Shown: positions 33,874 to 42,662, counted from the stretch's first letter. The stretch: 64,000 nt of DNA from Faecalibacterium gallinarum (GCF_022180365.1 NZ_BQKV01000027.1:62001-126000); one strand, 5' to 3'. Program-made: numbers and translations. The notes: a model not told the origin generated them from the sequence alone.

Positions 33874-34509
33874 TTACTCTGCCTCGAAGGTCTCGATCAG
33901 CTGGGGAATCCGGCTGCCCCAGCCCTCAACGTACTCAGTGGTATCGGGGTAGCACCAGGAGATGTACCAGATCTGGCCGTCGGTGCCCTCCACAATGTAC
34001 TGGCAGGTGACCACGCCGTCCTCGCTCAGGGCAAAGTACTGGTCGTTGTCGTCGGACTGGAGATAGCCCTCCTCCAGAAGAGCATCATAGACCTGGTCCA
34101 GGGTGGCGGACTCCTCGCCGGAGGACTGGATGGCCAGCAGGACCTTGTCGTTCTCCACAGCGGCGAACACGTCCTGCACCTGGCTGCCGTCGCCGGCCTC
34201 GGTGTGGGTCCACTCGCCCTCGGGCAGGTAAATGGAGTAGCCCTCGCCCTCAAACAGGGTGACGGGCAGCTCCTCTTCTTCGCCTTCCACCACGATGGTC
34301 ACGGTGTCGCTCTGGGGGCGCTTCGAGGTGCTGCTCTGGCTGGAAGCGGCGTCCTCCTCGGTCTGGCTGTCGGCCTCAGAGGAGGCGCTGCTGCCAGCCG
34401 GGCTGCTGGAAGGGGCGGAGGAGCTGCCGGCGGCGTCCTTGGTGCCGCAGCCGGCAAGACCCAGCGCCAGCACAGCCGCCAGCGCAAGGGGGAAAAGTTT
34501 CAGTCTCAT
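33874..34509 (-). CDS. Hypothetical secreted lipoprotein
   Basis: A 211-residue protein with a type II signal peptide (MRLKLFPLALAAVLALGLAGC, lipobox LAGC), then a long Ser/Ala/Glu-rich linker (about 25-70) and a globular C-terminal domain of about 140 residues with many Asp/Glu, Tyr and Trp residues. It would be anchored on the outer face of the membrane. The domain is not recognised. ATG 34509 has AAGGAGTG upstream. Single-gene unit. Confidence 0.8.
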   Translation of the reverse strand: MRLKLFPLALAAVLALGLAGCGTKDAAGSSSAPSSSPAGSSASSEADSQTEEDAASSQSSTSKRPQSDTVTIVVEGEEEELPVTLFEGEGYSIYLPEGEWTHTEAGDGSQVQDVFAAVENDKVLLAIQSSGEESATLDQVYDALLEEGYLQSDDNDQYFALSEDGVVTCQYIVEGTDGQIWYISWCYPDTTEYVEGWGSRIPQLIETFEAE

Positions 34510-34777
34510 AGAAAAACACACTCCTTCTCGTAAGAGAAAATCCAATGGGTACGGCGGGCCGACAGGGGGCCCGTCTGTAAAGAATACGCACCCGACGCTA
34601 CAATCATTGCACGAAAGAGCGTATTTTTCAAGAGGGAATGGCTGGCAAGGGTTCCGATTTCCTCTTCGGTGACACAGTTACGGAATCAGCGCTTCGTTTG
34701 GGGTATACTATTGCCAGAAACAAACGAGAGCCCCCGCACAGCGGGGTTATACGAGGAATTAAACGGAGGTAACCGCC

Positions 34778-35086
34778 ATGTCTGCTATCACCATTACCAA
34801 GAATAATTTTGCATCCGAAGTGCTCCAGAGCGACAAGACCGTGCTGCTGGACTTCTGGGCCAGCTGGTGCGGCCCCTGCCGTATGCTCTCTCCCATCGTG
34901 GACCAGGTGGCCGACGAGCGCCCCGACGTCAAGGTGGGCAAGGTCAACGTGGACGAGCAGCCGGAGCTGGCCGGCCAGTTCGGGATCATGAGCATCCCGG
35001 CCCTGCTGGTCTTTAAGAACGGCAAGCTGGTCAACCAGGCCGTGGGCTCCCGCCCCAAGGCCAGCGTTCTGGCTCTGCTGGACTAA
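34778..35086 (+). CDS. trxA: Thioredoxin
   Basis: A 102-residue thioredoxin with the active site [10 protein letters not shown] (C31/C34) and the cis-Pro loop [12 protein letters not shown]. Possible partner of the reductase 1.7 kb upstream. ACGGAGG precedes the ATG; the 268-base gap before it holds only a TATACT-like -10 (34704-34709) without a clear -35. Confidence 0.96.
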   Translation: MSAITITKNNFASEVLQSDKTVLLDFWASWCGPCRMLSPIVDQVADERPDVKVGKVNVDEQPELAGQFGIMSIPALLVFKNGKLVNQAVGSRPKASVLALLD

Positions 35087-35109
35087 GCGCCCGGACCTAT
35101 AACAGATGA

Positions 35110-35148
35110 AACGCCCCCGGCGGTTCAGACCGCCGGGGGCGTTTTTTT
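35110..35148. terminator. Intrinsic terminator
   Basis: AACGCCCCCGGCGG TTCAGA CCGCCGGGGGCGTT followed by seven Ts. Confidence 0.9.
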
Positions 35149-35182
35149 ATCCTGTTATCGGGGAATCAACAGGTGGACGGGA

Positions 35183-37246
35183 TCAGACTCCGGCCACGCA
35201 GTTCTTGCCCGCCACATAGCCGTAGTAGACGCAGAGGCTGTGGCTGATGCCCCGCATGCAGATGGGGTACTCCACCGCATAGCGGCTGCCCTGGACGTTG
35301 CCGCAGACGTACAGGCCGGGGATGATATCCCGCTTGGGGCTTGCGGGGTCGCCCTCGGTGAAGGTGTGGCAGTTCTCGTCGCTCTCCAGGCCGCCCACGC
35401 AGACCAGCATGGAGGTAGTGCCCCACTGGCAGGCGTAGTAGGGGGGATTTTCCAGGGCGAACATCCGGGAAGCCGGTTTGCCGAAGTCGTCGTCCGAGCC
35501 GGCATGGCAGAGCTCGTTGTACCGCTCGATGGAAGCCAGGGCGGTCTCCAGAGTTTCGCCCTCAAAGCCGCACTGGGTCAGCAGATCCTCCAGGGTATCG
35601 GCCTTGAACTGATAGGCCTCGGCCTTGGCGCTGATCTTGGTGTACTGACGGTCGGTGAAGTTGGGGTTGGACTCGTCCTCATCCTCGGGGATGATGTAGC
35701 ACAGGCCGCCGTGGTTGGCCGGCATATAGGGGATCTGCTCGCCCCAGTTGGAGTCGTAGATCTGGAAGGAGGTGCACTCGGGCTGGAGCTCGATCTGGTT
35801 TTCCAGCTGCTGGCCGGGGATGCACTCGTTCATGAACCGCTCGCCCCGCTTGTTCAGCTGGAGGAAGGGGGTCACGCCCATGCCGCTGCCCATGTGGTGG
35901 GTCATGGGTGCATGGAAATCCTGAACCTTGGCGCCGATCCAGGCGCCCATCCGCAGGCCGTCGCCGGTCTCTACCGTCTTGCCCTCGACGTCCACGCCCA
36001 GCATGCCCATGGCGCCCATGTTGGCGATCTTCTTCTCCACGATCTCGGGGGCGAAGTGCTTCATGATCTTTTCGTCGCCGGAGTTGTCGCCGGTGGCCAG
36101 GATGACGCCCTTGCTGGCGTTGAGCTGGATGTAGGCGTTGCCGTTGTTGGCGTCCCGGATGATGACGCCGGTCACCCGGCCGTCGGCATCCTTCAGCAGT
36201 TTGGTGCCGAAGCAGCCGAAGAAAGTGGTGGCGCCGGCCTCAATGGCCTTGTTCAGGTTGGCCTCCACCATAAAGCCCTGCTGGTCGGAACGGGAGGAAC
36301 GGAACTCCATGCTGGAGGGGAAGGTGGGGAACTCCTCGTTCCGGTAGTCGTAATGCTCGGGCTGGGGCCAGGCCAGGGGCACCAGAATGCCCTTGTCGAA
36401 CTGCTCCTGGGTGACAACCTCCCGGGTGGAGTCGCAGATGGTCAGCTCGGGGTAGGCCTCGATGAACCAGTCCATGACCTCGTGGGCGTGGGTGGCCCAC
36501 TTTTTCAGGATAGAGCGCTTGTTGCGGTAGGTGCACTCCCGCATCAGGCGGTCCACCACCACGTCCTCATCCACGATATTCTCCCGGCCCCAGCGCTTGT
36601 TCAGGCTGCCATTCAGCAGGGCGTACTCGCCGCTGCGGCAGTTGAAGGAAGAGCTCTTTTCCACCAGAGCTACCTTGGCGCCCTCCTCGGCGGCAGCGCG
36701 GGCGGCGCAGACACCCGACAGGCCTGCACCGATGATGACCACGTCAAAGTCCTGCTCCTCGCTGACGGAAGCGATCTCCGGCTCCTCGCCCAGCCAGTCA
36801 TCGCCGTCGTCGGTCTCCTCGGTCTCGGCAGGGGTCTCCTGAGCCACGCCCATGGCCTGCTCGATGCAGCTGGCAGCAGCGGCCTTGACGGCGTTGGCGG
36901 TGACGGTAGCGCCTGCCACCCCGTCGATCTCGGCGCTCTGCGCCTCCATCAGGGCCTCCTGAAGGGTGGGAACGGCGGCGCCGCCGATGTCGGCGGTCTC
37001 GTTGGAAGCATCCACCACCACCTCAGTGATGGCGCTCTCGCTGAAGGTCATGGTCACCTTGACCTCACCGATGCCCTGGGCGGTGCCGGTGTAGGTGCCG
37101 GGGGTGTAGATGGCCCCGCCCGAGGCCGCCGAGCTGGCGGCAGCCGAGTCGGCCCCGTTGCAGGCCGACAGGGCGCCGGCGGTCACGCCGCCCATGGCTG
37201 CGGCGGCCGCAATTTTCAAAAAGCTTTTGCGGGAAATCTTGCTCAT
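35183..37246 (-). CDS. Exported FMN/FAD flavoprotein reductase (fumarate reductase/flavocytochrome c flavoprotein family)
   Basis: A 687-residue lipoprotein-type flavoenzyme. The N-terminus has SRKSFLK and a hydrophobic stretch ending in the lipobox LSAC (C29), so it is exported and lipid-anchored. Residues about 45-125 form an FMN-binding domain with a covalent-FMN-type motif DGVAGAT (T114). From about 160 is the FAD-binding domain (DVVIIGAGLSGVCAARAA) and the fumarate-reductase-like catalytic body (LNKRGERFMNE, GNVQGSRYAVEYPICMRGISHSL). Such proteins use extracellular electrons to reduce fumarate, urocanate or other unsaturated acids. Substrate unknown. Divergent from a LysR regulator. ATG 37246 has GAAGGAGA. 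Confidence 0.87.
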   Translation of the reverse strand: MSKISRKSFLKIAAAAAMGGVTAGALSACNGADSAAASSAASGGAIYTPGTYTGTAQGIGEVKVTMTFSESAITEVVVDASNETADIGGAAVPTLQEALMEAQSAEIDGVAGATVTANAVKAAAASCIEQAMGVAQETPAETEETDDGDDWLGEEPEIASVSEEQDFDVVIIGAGLSGVCAARAAAEEGAKVALVEKSSSFNCRSGEYALLNGSLNKRWGRENIVDEDVVVDRLMRECTYRNKRSILKKWATHAHEVMDWFIEAYPELTICDSTREVVTQEQFDKGILVPLAWPQPEHYDYRNEEFPTFPSSMEFRSSRSDQQGFMVEANLNKAIEAGATTFFGCFGTKLLKDADGRVTGVIIRDANNGNAYIQLNASKGVILATGDNSGDEKIMKHFAPEIVEKKIANMGAMGMLGVDVEGKTVETGDGLRMGAWIGAKVQDFHAPMTHHMGSGMGVTPFLQLNKRGERFMNECIPGQQLENQIELQPECTSFQIYDSNWGEQIPYMPANHGGLCYIIPEDEDESNPNFTDRQYTKISAKAEAYQFKADTLEDLLTQCGFEGETLETALASIERYNELCHAGSDDDFGKPASRMFALENPPYYACQWGTTSMLVCVGGLESDENCHTFTEGDPASPKRDIIPGLYVCGNVQGSRYAVEYPICMRGISHSLCVYYGYVAGKNCVAGV

Positions 37247-37327
37247 TTGATTTGTCTCCTTCTCTTGTTCGGGTTCCTTCCGGATGGTTCGGCATATTTC
37301 GTCAAAAACTGCCGGTACGACTTCAGT

Positions 37328-37357
37328 ATAGTACATTCCCGGGCCCGAAAGAATCAA
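37328..37357 (-). promoter_or_regulatory. Promoter of the flavoprotein reductase gene
   Basis: On the minus strand TTGATT (37352-37357) and TACTAT (37328-37333), 18-base spacer. Confidence 0.5.
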
Positions 37358-37370
37358 AAAATTTCTCGCA

Positions 37371-37414
37371 GAGTTATAAACAATCTTTATAACTCACCCC
37401 GGTTGTGGTATACT
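37371..37414 (+). promoter_or_regulatory. LysR operator and promoter in the divergent gap
   Basis: Perfect 10-base arms GAGTTATAAA (37371-37380) and TTTATAACTC (37386-37395) around CAATC, containing a T-N11-A-type LysR box. It covers the -35 position of the LysR gene; the extended -10 TGGTATACT is at 37406-37414. Autorepression and activation of the reductase gene are expected. Confidence 0.75.
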
Positions 37415-37445
37415 CAGGCCAGCACAAAACAGGAGGAACCCCGCC

Positions 37446-38327
37446 ATGAACGACCGTCAGCTGCTCTGTTTTCTGGTAGTCAGCCGGACCCTGAATTTTT
37501 CCCGCGCGTCCCGGGAGCTTTTCATCACCCAGCCCGCCCTGAGCTACCAGATCCGCAGCCTGGAAAAAGAGCTGGAGGTGGAGCTGTTCGAGCGGAACAC
37601 CACCCACGTCCGGCTAACCCCGGCGGGGCTGGCTTTTTTGGGGCCGGCCCGCAGTCTCTACCGCCAGTACCTGGAAGCCTGCAACGCGGTGAAGCCCTTT
37701 GTCCACCGGAACAAACTGGTGCTCCAGCTGCCCGCCGTCATGACTCTGCGGGACCCCATCTATCATTCTCTGATCCAGCAGCTGAATGAGGCCTGGCCCG
37801 ATGCCGAGATCTCGGTCTGCACTGACCCACCCAACAAGGAGTTCCACCATCTGCTCTCCACCGGGGTGGACGCCCTGATCGGCCTCGCCCCTGAACAGCC
37901 CCAGCCCGAAGTCACCCAGGACTTTTTGTTTCAGACTCAGTGTTATCTGGCGACCGGTCCCGCCCACCCGCTCCATAGCCGGGCGGTGGTCTGTCTGTGG
38001 GAGCTGCGGGGCCAGACCCTTTTTTATGAGCCGTCGGAGCGGGTCTACATCGGCTGCCTGCGGGCCCAAGCCGAAGCCCAGGGCCTGCCCATCCATTGGG
38101 CCGAAGTGGTCTCCTTTGAGCTGTGTTACAGCGGCCTGCTGGCTGGGCGGGGGTTGTTCGTCAGTCCCCTGCGGTACGATATCTTTCCCCAGGAGTGGTA
38201 TCTGCCCTTACAGCTCAAATGGCCTCTGCCCGCCACCTGCCTGATGACCCTGCGGGACGATCCCCGGCCCCAGATCGCCGAGCTGCGGCAGATCTTCCGG
38301 GATGCCTATCAGAAATGGAGTCTGTAA
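37446..38327 (+). CDS. LysR-family transcriptional regulator
   Basis: A 293-residue regulator: N-terminal winged HTH (FSRASRELFITQPALSYQIRSLEKELEVELFERN) and a C-terminal periplasmic-binding-protein-like effector domain. It is divergent from the exported flavoprotein and probably senses that enzyme's substrate. AGGAGGAACCCCGCC precedes the ATG. Confidence 0.92.
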   Translation: MNDRQLLCFLVVSRTLNFSRASRELFITQPALSYQIRSLEKELEVELFERNTTHVRLTPAGLAFLGPARSLYRQYLEACNAVKPFVHRNKLVLQLPAVMTLRDPIYHSLIQQLNEAWPDAEISVCTDPPNKEFHHLLSTGVDALIGLAPEQPQPEVTQDFLFQTQCYLATGPAHPLHSRAVVCLWELRGQTLFYEPSERVYIGCLRAQAEAQGLPIHWAEVVSFELCYSGLLAGRGLFVSPLRYDIFPQEWYLPLQLKWPLPATCLMTLRDDPRPQIAELRQIFRDAYQKWSL

Positions 38328-38342
38328 CGCCGAAAAACAACA

Positions 38343-38386
38343 AAACCCGGGCGGAGCTGTAAACCAGCTCCGCCCGGGTTCTTTTT
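38343..38386. terminator. Bidirectional intrinsic terminator
   Basis: AACCCGGGCGGAGCTG TAAAC CAGCTCCGCCCGGGTT followed by CTTTTTCTT; lies between convergent genes. Confidence 0.9.
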
Positions 38387-38410
38387 CTTCCGAAGGAAAA
38401 ACGACGTTAT

Positions 38411-39358
38411 TTACTTGCCCAGCATCTCGCGGACGTTGGCCTCGATGTTGGCAGCACACAGACCATACTCACGGAGCAGGTCCCATGCGGGGCCGGAGCA
38501 GCCGAACTTGTCCTGCACGCCGATCCGGCGGACGGGGGTGGGCTGCTTCTCGCTCAGCAGGGCGCAGACTGCCTCGCCCAGGCCGCCGATGACGCTGTGC
38601 TCCTCGCAGGTGATGACCTTGCCGCACTCGGCAGCGGCCTTGAGCACCAGCTCCTCGTCCAGGGGCTTGATGGTGTGGATGTTGATGACCCGGGCGTGGA
38701 TGCCCTCCTTGGCCAAGTTCTCGGCGGCGATCCGGGCCTCGTTGACCATCAGGCCGGTGGCGATGATGGCGATGTCGCTGCCCTCGGTGAGCTGCTCGCC
38801 CTTGCCGATCTCAAAGTGGTAGTTGGCCTCGTCGTGGAAGACGGGCACAGCCAGACGGCCAAACCGCAGGTAGACGGGGCCCCGGTGTTCAAAGGCGGCG
38901 CGGACCGCGGCCCGGGCCTCCACGTCGTCGGCGGGGCAGATGACGGTCATGCCGGGCAGGGAGCGCATGAGGGCGAAATCCTCACAGCACTGGTGAGAAG
39001 CGCCGTCCTCGCCCACCGAGATGCCGCCGTGGGTGGCGCCGATCTTGACGTTCAGGCGGGGGTAAGCGATGGAGTTGCGGATCTGCTCAAAGGCACGGCC
39101 CGCCGCAAACATGGCGAAGCTGGAGACAAAGGGGATATAGCCCATGGTGGACAGGCCTGCGGCCACCCCCATCATGTTGCCCTCGGCGATGCCGCAGTCG
39201 AAGTGACGGTCCGGGTAGGCTTTCTTGAACACGCCGGTCTTGGTGGCGGCGGCCAGGTCGGCGTCCAGGACCACCAGCTCGTCGTGGCCCTCGGCGGCCA
39301 GCTGCTTGAGCGCTGCGCCGTAGCTGTCACGGGTTGCGATGTTTTTCACGTCTGCCAT
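38411..39358 (-). CDS. Transketolase, C-terminal subunit
   Basis: A 315-residue protein corresponding to the pyrimidine-binding and C-terminal domains of transketolase. The catalytic-type Glu lies in DCGIAEGNMMGVAAG, and FAMFAAGRAFEQIRNS and THGGISVGEDGASHQ are conserved. It joins the subunit encoded just upstream to move two-carbon units in the pentose phosphate pathway. ATG 39358 lies one base after the stop of the N-terminal subunit. Confidence 0.93.
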   Translation of the reverse strand: MADVKNIATRDSYGAALKQLAAEGHDELVVLDADLAAATKTGVFKKAYPDRHFDCGIAEGNMMGVAAGLSTMGYIPFVSSFAMFAAGRAFEQIRNSIAYPRLNVKIGATHGGISVGEDGASHQCCEDFALMRSLPGMTVICPADDVEARAAVRAAFEHRGPVYLRFGRLAVPVFHDEANYHFEIGKGEQLTEGSDIAIIATGLMVNEARIAAENLAKEGIHARVINIHTIKPLDEELVLKAAAECGKVITCEEHSVIGGLGEAVCALLSEKQPTPVRRIGVQDKFGCSGPAWDLLREYGLCAANIEANVREMLGK

Positions 39359-39359
39359 C

Positions 39360-40211
39360 TCAGTTGCCCTCCTTTTCCAGCGCGGCATAGGCTGCGTTCA
39401 GTTCCTCCATGGCGATGCGGTACTCCTCGTCATTGGGGGCCTTGCCGTGCCAATCCACCTGGTTGGTCATATAGGAAACACCCTTGCCCTTGGTGGTGTT
39501 CAGGATGATGCAGGTGGGCTTGGCCTTCTCGGCGTGGAAGGCCGCGATGGCTGCCTCGATCTGGTCGAAGTCGTGGCCGTCGATGGACAGGACGTTGAAG
39601 TTGAAAGCCTCCATCTTCTTGTCCAGGGGGGCGCTGTTCATAACCTGCTCAATGGCGCCGTCGATCTGCAAGTGGTTGAGGTCGATCATGACGCAGAGGT
39701 TCGAAAGACCGTAGTGGGCCGCGAACATAAAGGCCTCCCAGCATTCGCCCTCTTCGATCTCACCGTCGCCCAGGATGGTGTAGACGCTCAGATCCTGGCC
39801 GGCGTGCTTGGCGCCCAGGGCCATGCCGCAGGCGGCCGAAACACCCTGGCCCAGGCTGCCGGTGGACATATCCACACCGGGCACCGAGTTCATGTTGGGG
39901 TGACCCTGGAGATAGCTGCCGATCTTGCGCAGGGTCTTGAGATCCTCCACCGGGAAGAAGCCCCGCAGCGCCAGCGCTGCGTACAGGCCCGGGGCTGCGT
40001 GGCCCTTGGAGAGGACCAGCCGGTCCCGGTCCGCCTTGGCGGGGTTGGCGGGATCGACGTTCATTTCTTTAAAATACAGGTAGGAAAGCACCTCGGCGAT
40101 GGACAAACTGCCGCCCGGGTGACCGCACTTTGCACTGTGGGTGCCCTCGATCACGCCGAGGCGGATCTGGCAGGCGCGTTTTTGCAGGGTGAGTTTTTCT
40201 GCGTTGGTCAT
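39360..40211 (-). CDS. Transketolase, N-terminal subunit
   Basis: A 283-residue thiamine-diphosphate-binding half of transketolase. GHPGGSLSIAEVLSYLYF, KGHAAPGLYAAL and the ThDP motif GDGEIEEGECWEAFMFA ... N are present. Split transketolases of this kind are common in Firmicutes and archaea. ATG 40211 has GGGAGGG. Confidence 0.93.
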   Translation of the reverse strand: MTNAEKLTLQKRACQIRLGVIEGTHSAKCGHPGGSLSIAEVLSYLYFKEMNVDPANPAKADRDRLVLSKGHAAPGLYAALALRGFFPVEDLKTLRKIGSYLQGHPNMNSVPGVDMSTGSLGQGVSAACGMALGAKHAGQDLSVYTILGDGEIEEGECWEAFMFAAHYGLSNLCVMIDLNHLQIDGAIEQVMNSAPLDKKMEAFNFNVLSIDGHDFDQIEAAIAAFHAEKAKPTCIILNTTKGKGVSYMTNQVDWHGKAPNDEEYRIAMEELNAAYAALEKEGN

Positions 40212-40413
40212 GATGGCCCTCCCATGTAACATTCTTGCCTTTTGGCTGACCTGGGTCGGGCAGGGGCGGCGCCCCGTGCCCGCTCTTTCTCTATTTTATA
40301 TTATCGGTTCTGCACAGAAAGGTCAAGCAAATTTTGCCGAACTGTACATCACCCGGAAAAACGGCGGCGGATGGCGTCGTTTTTTGTATAAAATGCAGTC
40401 CCAGCCCCGGCCC

Positions 40414-40443
40414 TTGACAGGGTGAGAAGGGTTCTGCTATACT
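40414..40443 (+). promoter_or_regulatory. Promoter of the ECF S-component leader
   Basis: TTGACA (40414-40419) and TATACT (40438-40443), 18-base spacer. Transcription would begin near 40450, right at the first leader hairpin. Confidence 0.8.
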
Positions 40444-40449
40444 GCTAGT

Positions 40450-40584
40450 GTTCCGGCCGGGAGCCGGAATATCCGGGCCGAAGCCCGGCGCACAGAGCTT
40501 TCTGTGCAAACAACCTTCTTTGTAAACAGACGCCATGAAGGGGTCTGCCTCCTGCGCCAAAGGCCGGGGGCAGGCCCCTTTTTT
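40450..40584 (+). ncRNA. Structured 5' leader with intrinsic terminator (candidate riboswitch or attenuator)
   Basis: The 418-base gap between the transketolase and ECF genes holds, after the promoter, three perfect hairpins: TTCCGGC/GCCGGAA (40451-40469), CCGGGC-CGAA-GCCCGG (40473-40488) and GCACAGA-GCTT-TCTGTGC (40490-40507). A spacer with a weak ACAA/TTGT pairing follows, then a strong terminator hairpin AAGGGG...CCCCTT with six Ts (40538-40584), 45 bases before the gene. This is the classic layout of a transcription-attenuating leader. It did not match TPP, FMN, folate, preQ1, cobalamin, pan or T-box patterns that I can recognise. Confidence 0.6.
40538..40584 (+). terminator. Leader terminator upstream of the ECF S-component gene
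   Basis: Stem of AAGGGGTCTGCCTCC with GGGGGCAGGCCCCTT (two G-T pairs), then TTTTTT in total at 40579-40584. Confidence 0.8.
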
Positions 40585-40629
40585 GCCGGTTTGCAGGACA
40601 AAATACCATCCAAAAAGGAGTTTTTCGGC

Positions 40630-41169
40630 ATGAATCAAACCACCCATTCCCACACCCGGCAGCTGGTGCTGGCGGCGCTCTTTCTGGCCCTGGGGCTGGC
40701 GCTGCCCTTTTTGACCGGGTCCATCCCCCAGATCGGCAGCATGCTCTGCCCCATGCACCTGCCGGTGCTGCTGGGGGGCTTTGTCCTGGGCGGGCCCTGG
40801 GGGCTGGCCATCGGCGCGGCGACCCCGCTGCTCCGCTCGGTCCTGTTCGGGATGCCGCCCCTTTACCCCACGGCTCTGGCTATGGCCTTTGAGCTGGCCA
40901 CCTACGGGTTCGCCGCCGGGGCCCTCTACCGCCGGGCCCGCCGGCACAGCCTGGGGATGATCTACGCCGTCCTGCTGGCCGCCATGCTGGCCGGGCGGGT
41001 GGTCTGGGGGGCGGTTATGTTCTGCCTCATGGGCCTGTCGGGGAGTAGCTTCACCTTCTCGGCCTTTATGTCCGGGGCAGTGCTGGGGGCTGTGCCCGGC
41101 ATCCTCCTCCAGCTGGTGCTGATCCCCCTGGTTTTGGTGGGGCTCCAGCGGGCCAAGTGGATGGACTGA
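40630..41169 (+). CDS. ECF transporter S component (vitamin-type substrate-binding membrane subunit)
   Basis: A 179-residue membrane protein with about five to six hydrophobic helices. The segment ALPFLTGSIPQIGSMLCPMH and PVLLGGFVLGGPWGLAIGA match a family of ECF S components (PF12822-type). It captures a vitamin or cofactor and works with shared EcfA/EcfT parts encoded elsewhere. The substrate is not clear; the leader RNA may sense it. AAAAAGGAG precedes the ATG; the open frame upstream is the leader, not coding. Confidence 0.85.
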   Translation: MNQTTHSHTRQLVLAALFLALGLALPFLTGSIPQIGSMLCPMHLPVLLGGFVLGGPWGLAIGAATPLLRSVLFGMPPLYPTALAMAFELATYGFAAGALYRRARRHSLGMIYAVLLAAMLAGRVVWGAVMFCLMGLSGSSFTFSAFMSGAVLGAVPGILLQLVLIPLVLVGLQRAKWMD

Positions 41170-41194
41170 CCCCGCCGCAACCTAAACCGCAGAA

Positions 41195-41229
41195 AAACCG
41201 CCCGGAGCAAAACTCCGGGCGGTTTTTGG
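41195..41229. terminator. Bidirectional intrinsic terminator
   Basis: AAACCGCCCGGAG CAAAA CTCCGGGCGGTTT followed by TTGGG. Confidence 0.85.
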
Positions 41230-41244
41230 GTTTTCCGGTCTTTT

Positions 41245-41733
41245 TCAGCGCTGGGGCAATTTCTGGTAGGCGATCCGGGGGCTGCCATTGGCCACGTGGA
41301 TGATCCCGCAGCGGACGAAGCCGTTCTTCTCCAGAATATGCTGCATGGCCTTGTTGTCGGCGTGGGTGTCGGCCCGCAGGCTCTCGCACCGCTCCTGACA
41401 CCAGGCAATCACCGCGTCCGCCGCGTGGGGGTGCAGCCCTGCCGAGGCCAGCCGGTGAATGGTGCCGTAGGGGCAATCGGACAGCCAGGCGCCGTCCTCG
41501 ATCACCGCGTAGGTGGGGTCCTGGCCCAGAATAAAGGCGAACACCGCCTCCATCTGCCCATTGACGGTATAGACAAACAGCCGGTTGGACTGGATGTCCT
41601 TTTCGATCATCTCCCGGGAGGGGTAGTTGTCGCCCCACTGGCTGGGGTTGCCGGACTCGGCCATCAGGGCCCGGGCCCGGTCGTAAACCTTCATAATCCG
41701 ATCAATCTCAAAACGGTTTGCTCCGCGAAACAT
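41245..41733 (-). CDS. GNAT-family N-acetyltransferase
   Basis: A 162-residue acetyltransferase. The N-terminal helices (IMKVYDRARALMAESGNPSQW), strand LFVYTVNGQMEAVFAFI, IHRLASAG and C-terminal DTHADNKAMQHILEKNGFVRCG define the GNAT fold. Relatives act on small molecules; target unknown. On the minus strand a TATAAT (41795-41800) lies upstream without a clear -35. Confidence 0.85.
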   Translation of the reverse strand: MFRGANRFEIDRIMKVYDRARALMAESGNPSQWGDNYPSREMIEKDIQSNRLFVYTVNGQMEAVFAFILGQDPTYAVIEDGAWLSDCPYGTIHRLASAGLHPHAADAVIAWCQERCESLRADTHADNKAMQHILEKNGFVRCGIIHVANGSPRIAYQKLPQR

Positions 41734-41897
41734 TCTTCCTCAACCCTCTTTGCGGGCGCCTTTGTAAAAAGGCATATCTGCCCAGAATGGGGTTATTATA
41801 CTACAAACCGGCCCAAAATTCCAGTTTCTTACAGCAAAAATACAAAAAACGAGGAAAATCCGGGGTTTTGCGCCCCCAGCCCCGGCCAGCCGGGCGC

Positions 41898-41926
41898 TTG
41901 ACAAAGCCGCTTTACTCCGATAAACT
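41898..41926 (+). promoter_or_regulatory. Promoter of azlCD
   Basis: TTGACA (41898-41903) and TAAACT (41921-41926), 17-base spacer, 40 bases before the azlC start. Confidence 0.75.
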
Positions 41927-41966
41927 AAATCCATCGCAAATTTTGGCAAAGGGGAGGGGAGCGGCT

Positions 41967-42662
41967 GTGAAAACTCAGGCGCTCCGGGCGGCGCTGCCCC
42001 ACACTCTGCCGGTTCTGGTGGGGTTTCTGGTGCTGGGGGCGTCGTACGGTTTTTTGATGCAGAGCCAGGGGCTGGCCTTTCTTTATACCCTGCTGAGCAG
42101 CCTGTTCATCTTTGCGGGGTCGATGCAGTTCGTCTCGGTGGGGCTTTTGCTGGCGGGGTTTGAGCCCCTCCACGTCTTTCTGCTGACCCTGATGATCAAC
42201 GCCCGGCACCTGTTTTACGGGCTGGCCCTCTTGGAAAAATACCGGGGCCTCGGCTGGAAAAAGCCCTATCTGATCTTTGGGCTCTGCGACGAGACCTTTT
42301 CCATCCACTGTGCCGTGGACCCGCCGCCGGGGGTGGACAAGGGTTGGTTTTACTTTTTCATCACCCTGCTGGACCAGAGCTACTGGGTGGCGGGCTCGGT
42401 GGTGGGGGCCCTGCTGGGGCAGCTGCTCCCCATGGACACCACCGGTCTGGAATTCGTCATGACCGCCCTGTTTGTGGTGATCTTTTTAAATCAGTGGGAC
42501 CAGCAGACCGATCACCGCCCGGCCCTCATCGGGGCGGGCTGCGCCCTGGCCTGTCTGGCTCTCTTTGGGAGCGAACATTTCCTGCTGCCGGCCATGGGGC
42601 TGATGGTCCTCTGCCTGGCCCCTGCCCGCCCCAAAACAGAAAAGGAGGCCCACACCCCATGA
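41967..42662 (+). CDS. azlC: Branched-chain amino acid exporter large subunit
   Basis: A 231-residue membrane protein of the AzlC/BrnF family. VLGASYGFLMQSQGL, FAGSMQFVSVGLLL and LMINARHLFYGLALL are signature segments. With AzlD it exports branched-chain or related amino acids. Start is GTG 41967 after AAAGGGGAGGGG; the longer upstream frame is not coding. Overlaps azlD by four bases. Confidence 0.92.
   Translation: MKTQALRAALPHTLPVLVGFLVLGASYGFLMQSQGLAFLYTLLSSLFIFAGSMQFVSVGLLLAGFEPLHVFLLTLMINARHLFYGLALLEKYRGLGWKKPYLIFGLCDETFSIHCAVDPPPGVDKGWFYFFITLLDQSYWVAGSVVGALLGQLLPMDTTGLEFVMTALFVVIFLNQWDQQTDHRPALIGAGCALACLALFGSEHFLLPAMGLMVLCLAPARPKTEKEAHTP

Noticed and set aside
40450-40584. Assignment of the ECF leader to TPP, FMN, folate, preQ1, cobalamin, pan or T-box elements
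   Set aside because: None of the conserved core sequences of these classes could be found; the pan motif needs bulged adenosines that the hairpins lack.
40535-40633. Possible 32-codon leader peptide overlapping the ECF gene start
   Set aside because: No ribosome-binding site, and it runs through the terminator hairpin; more likely chance.
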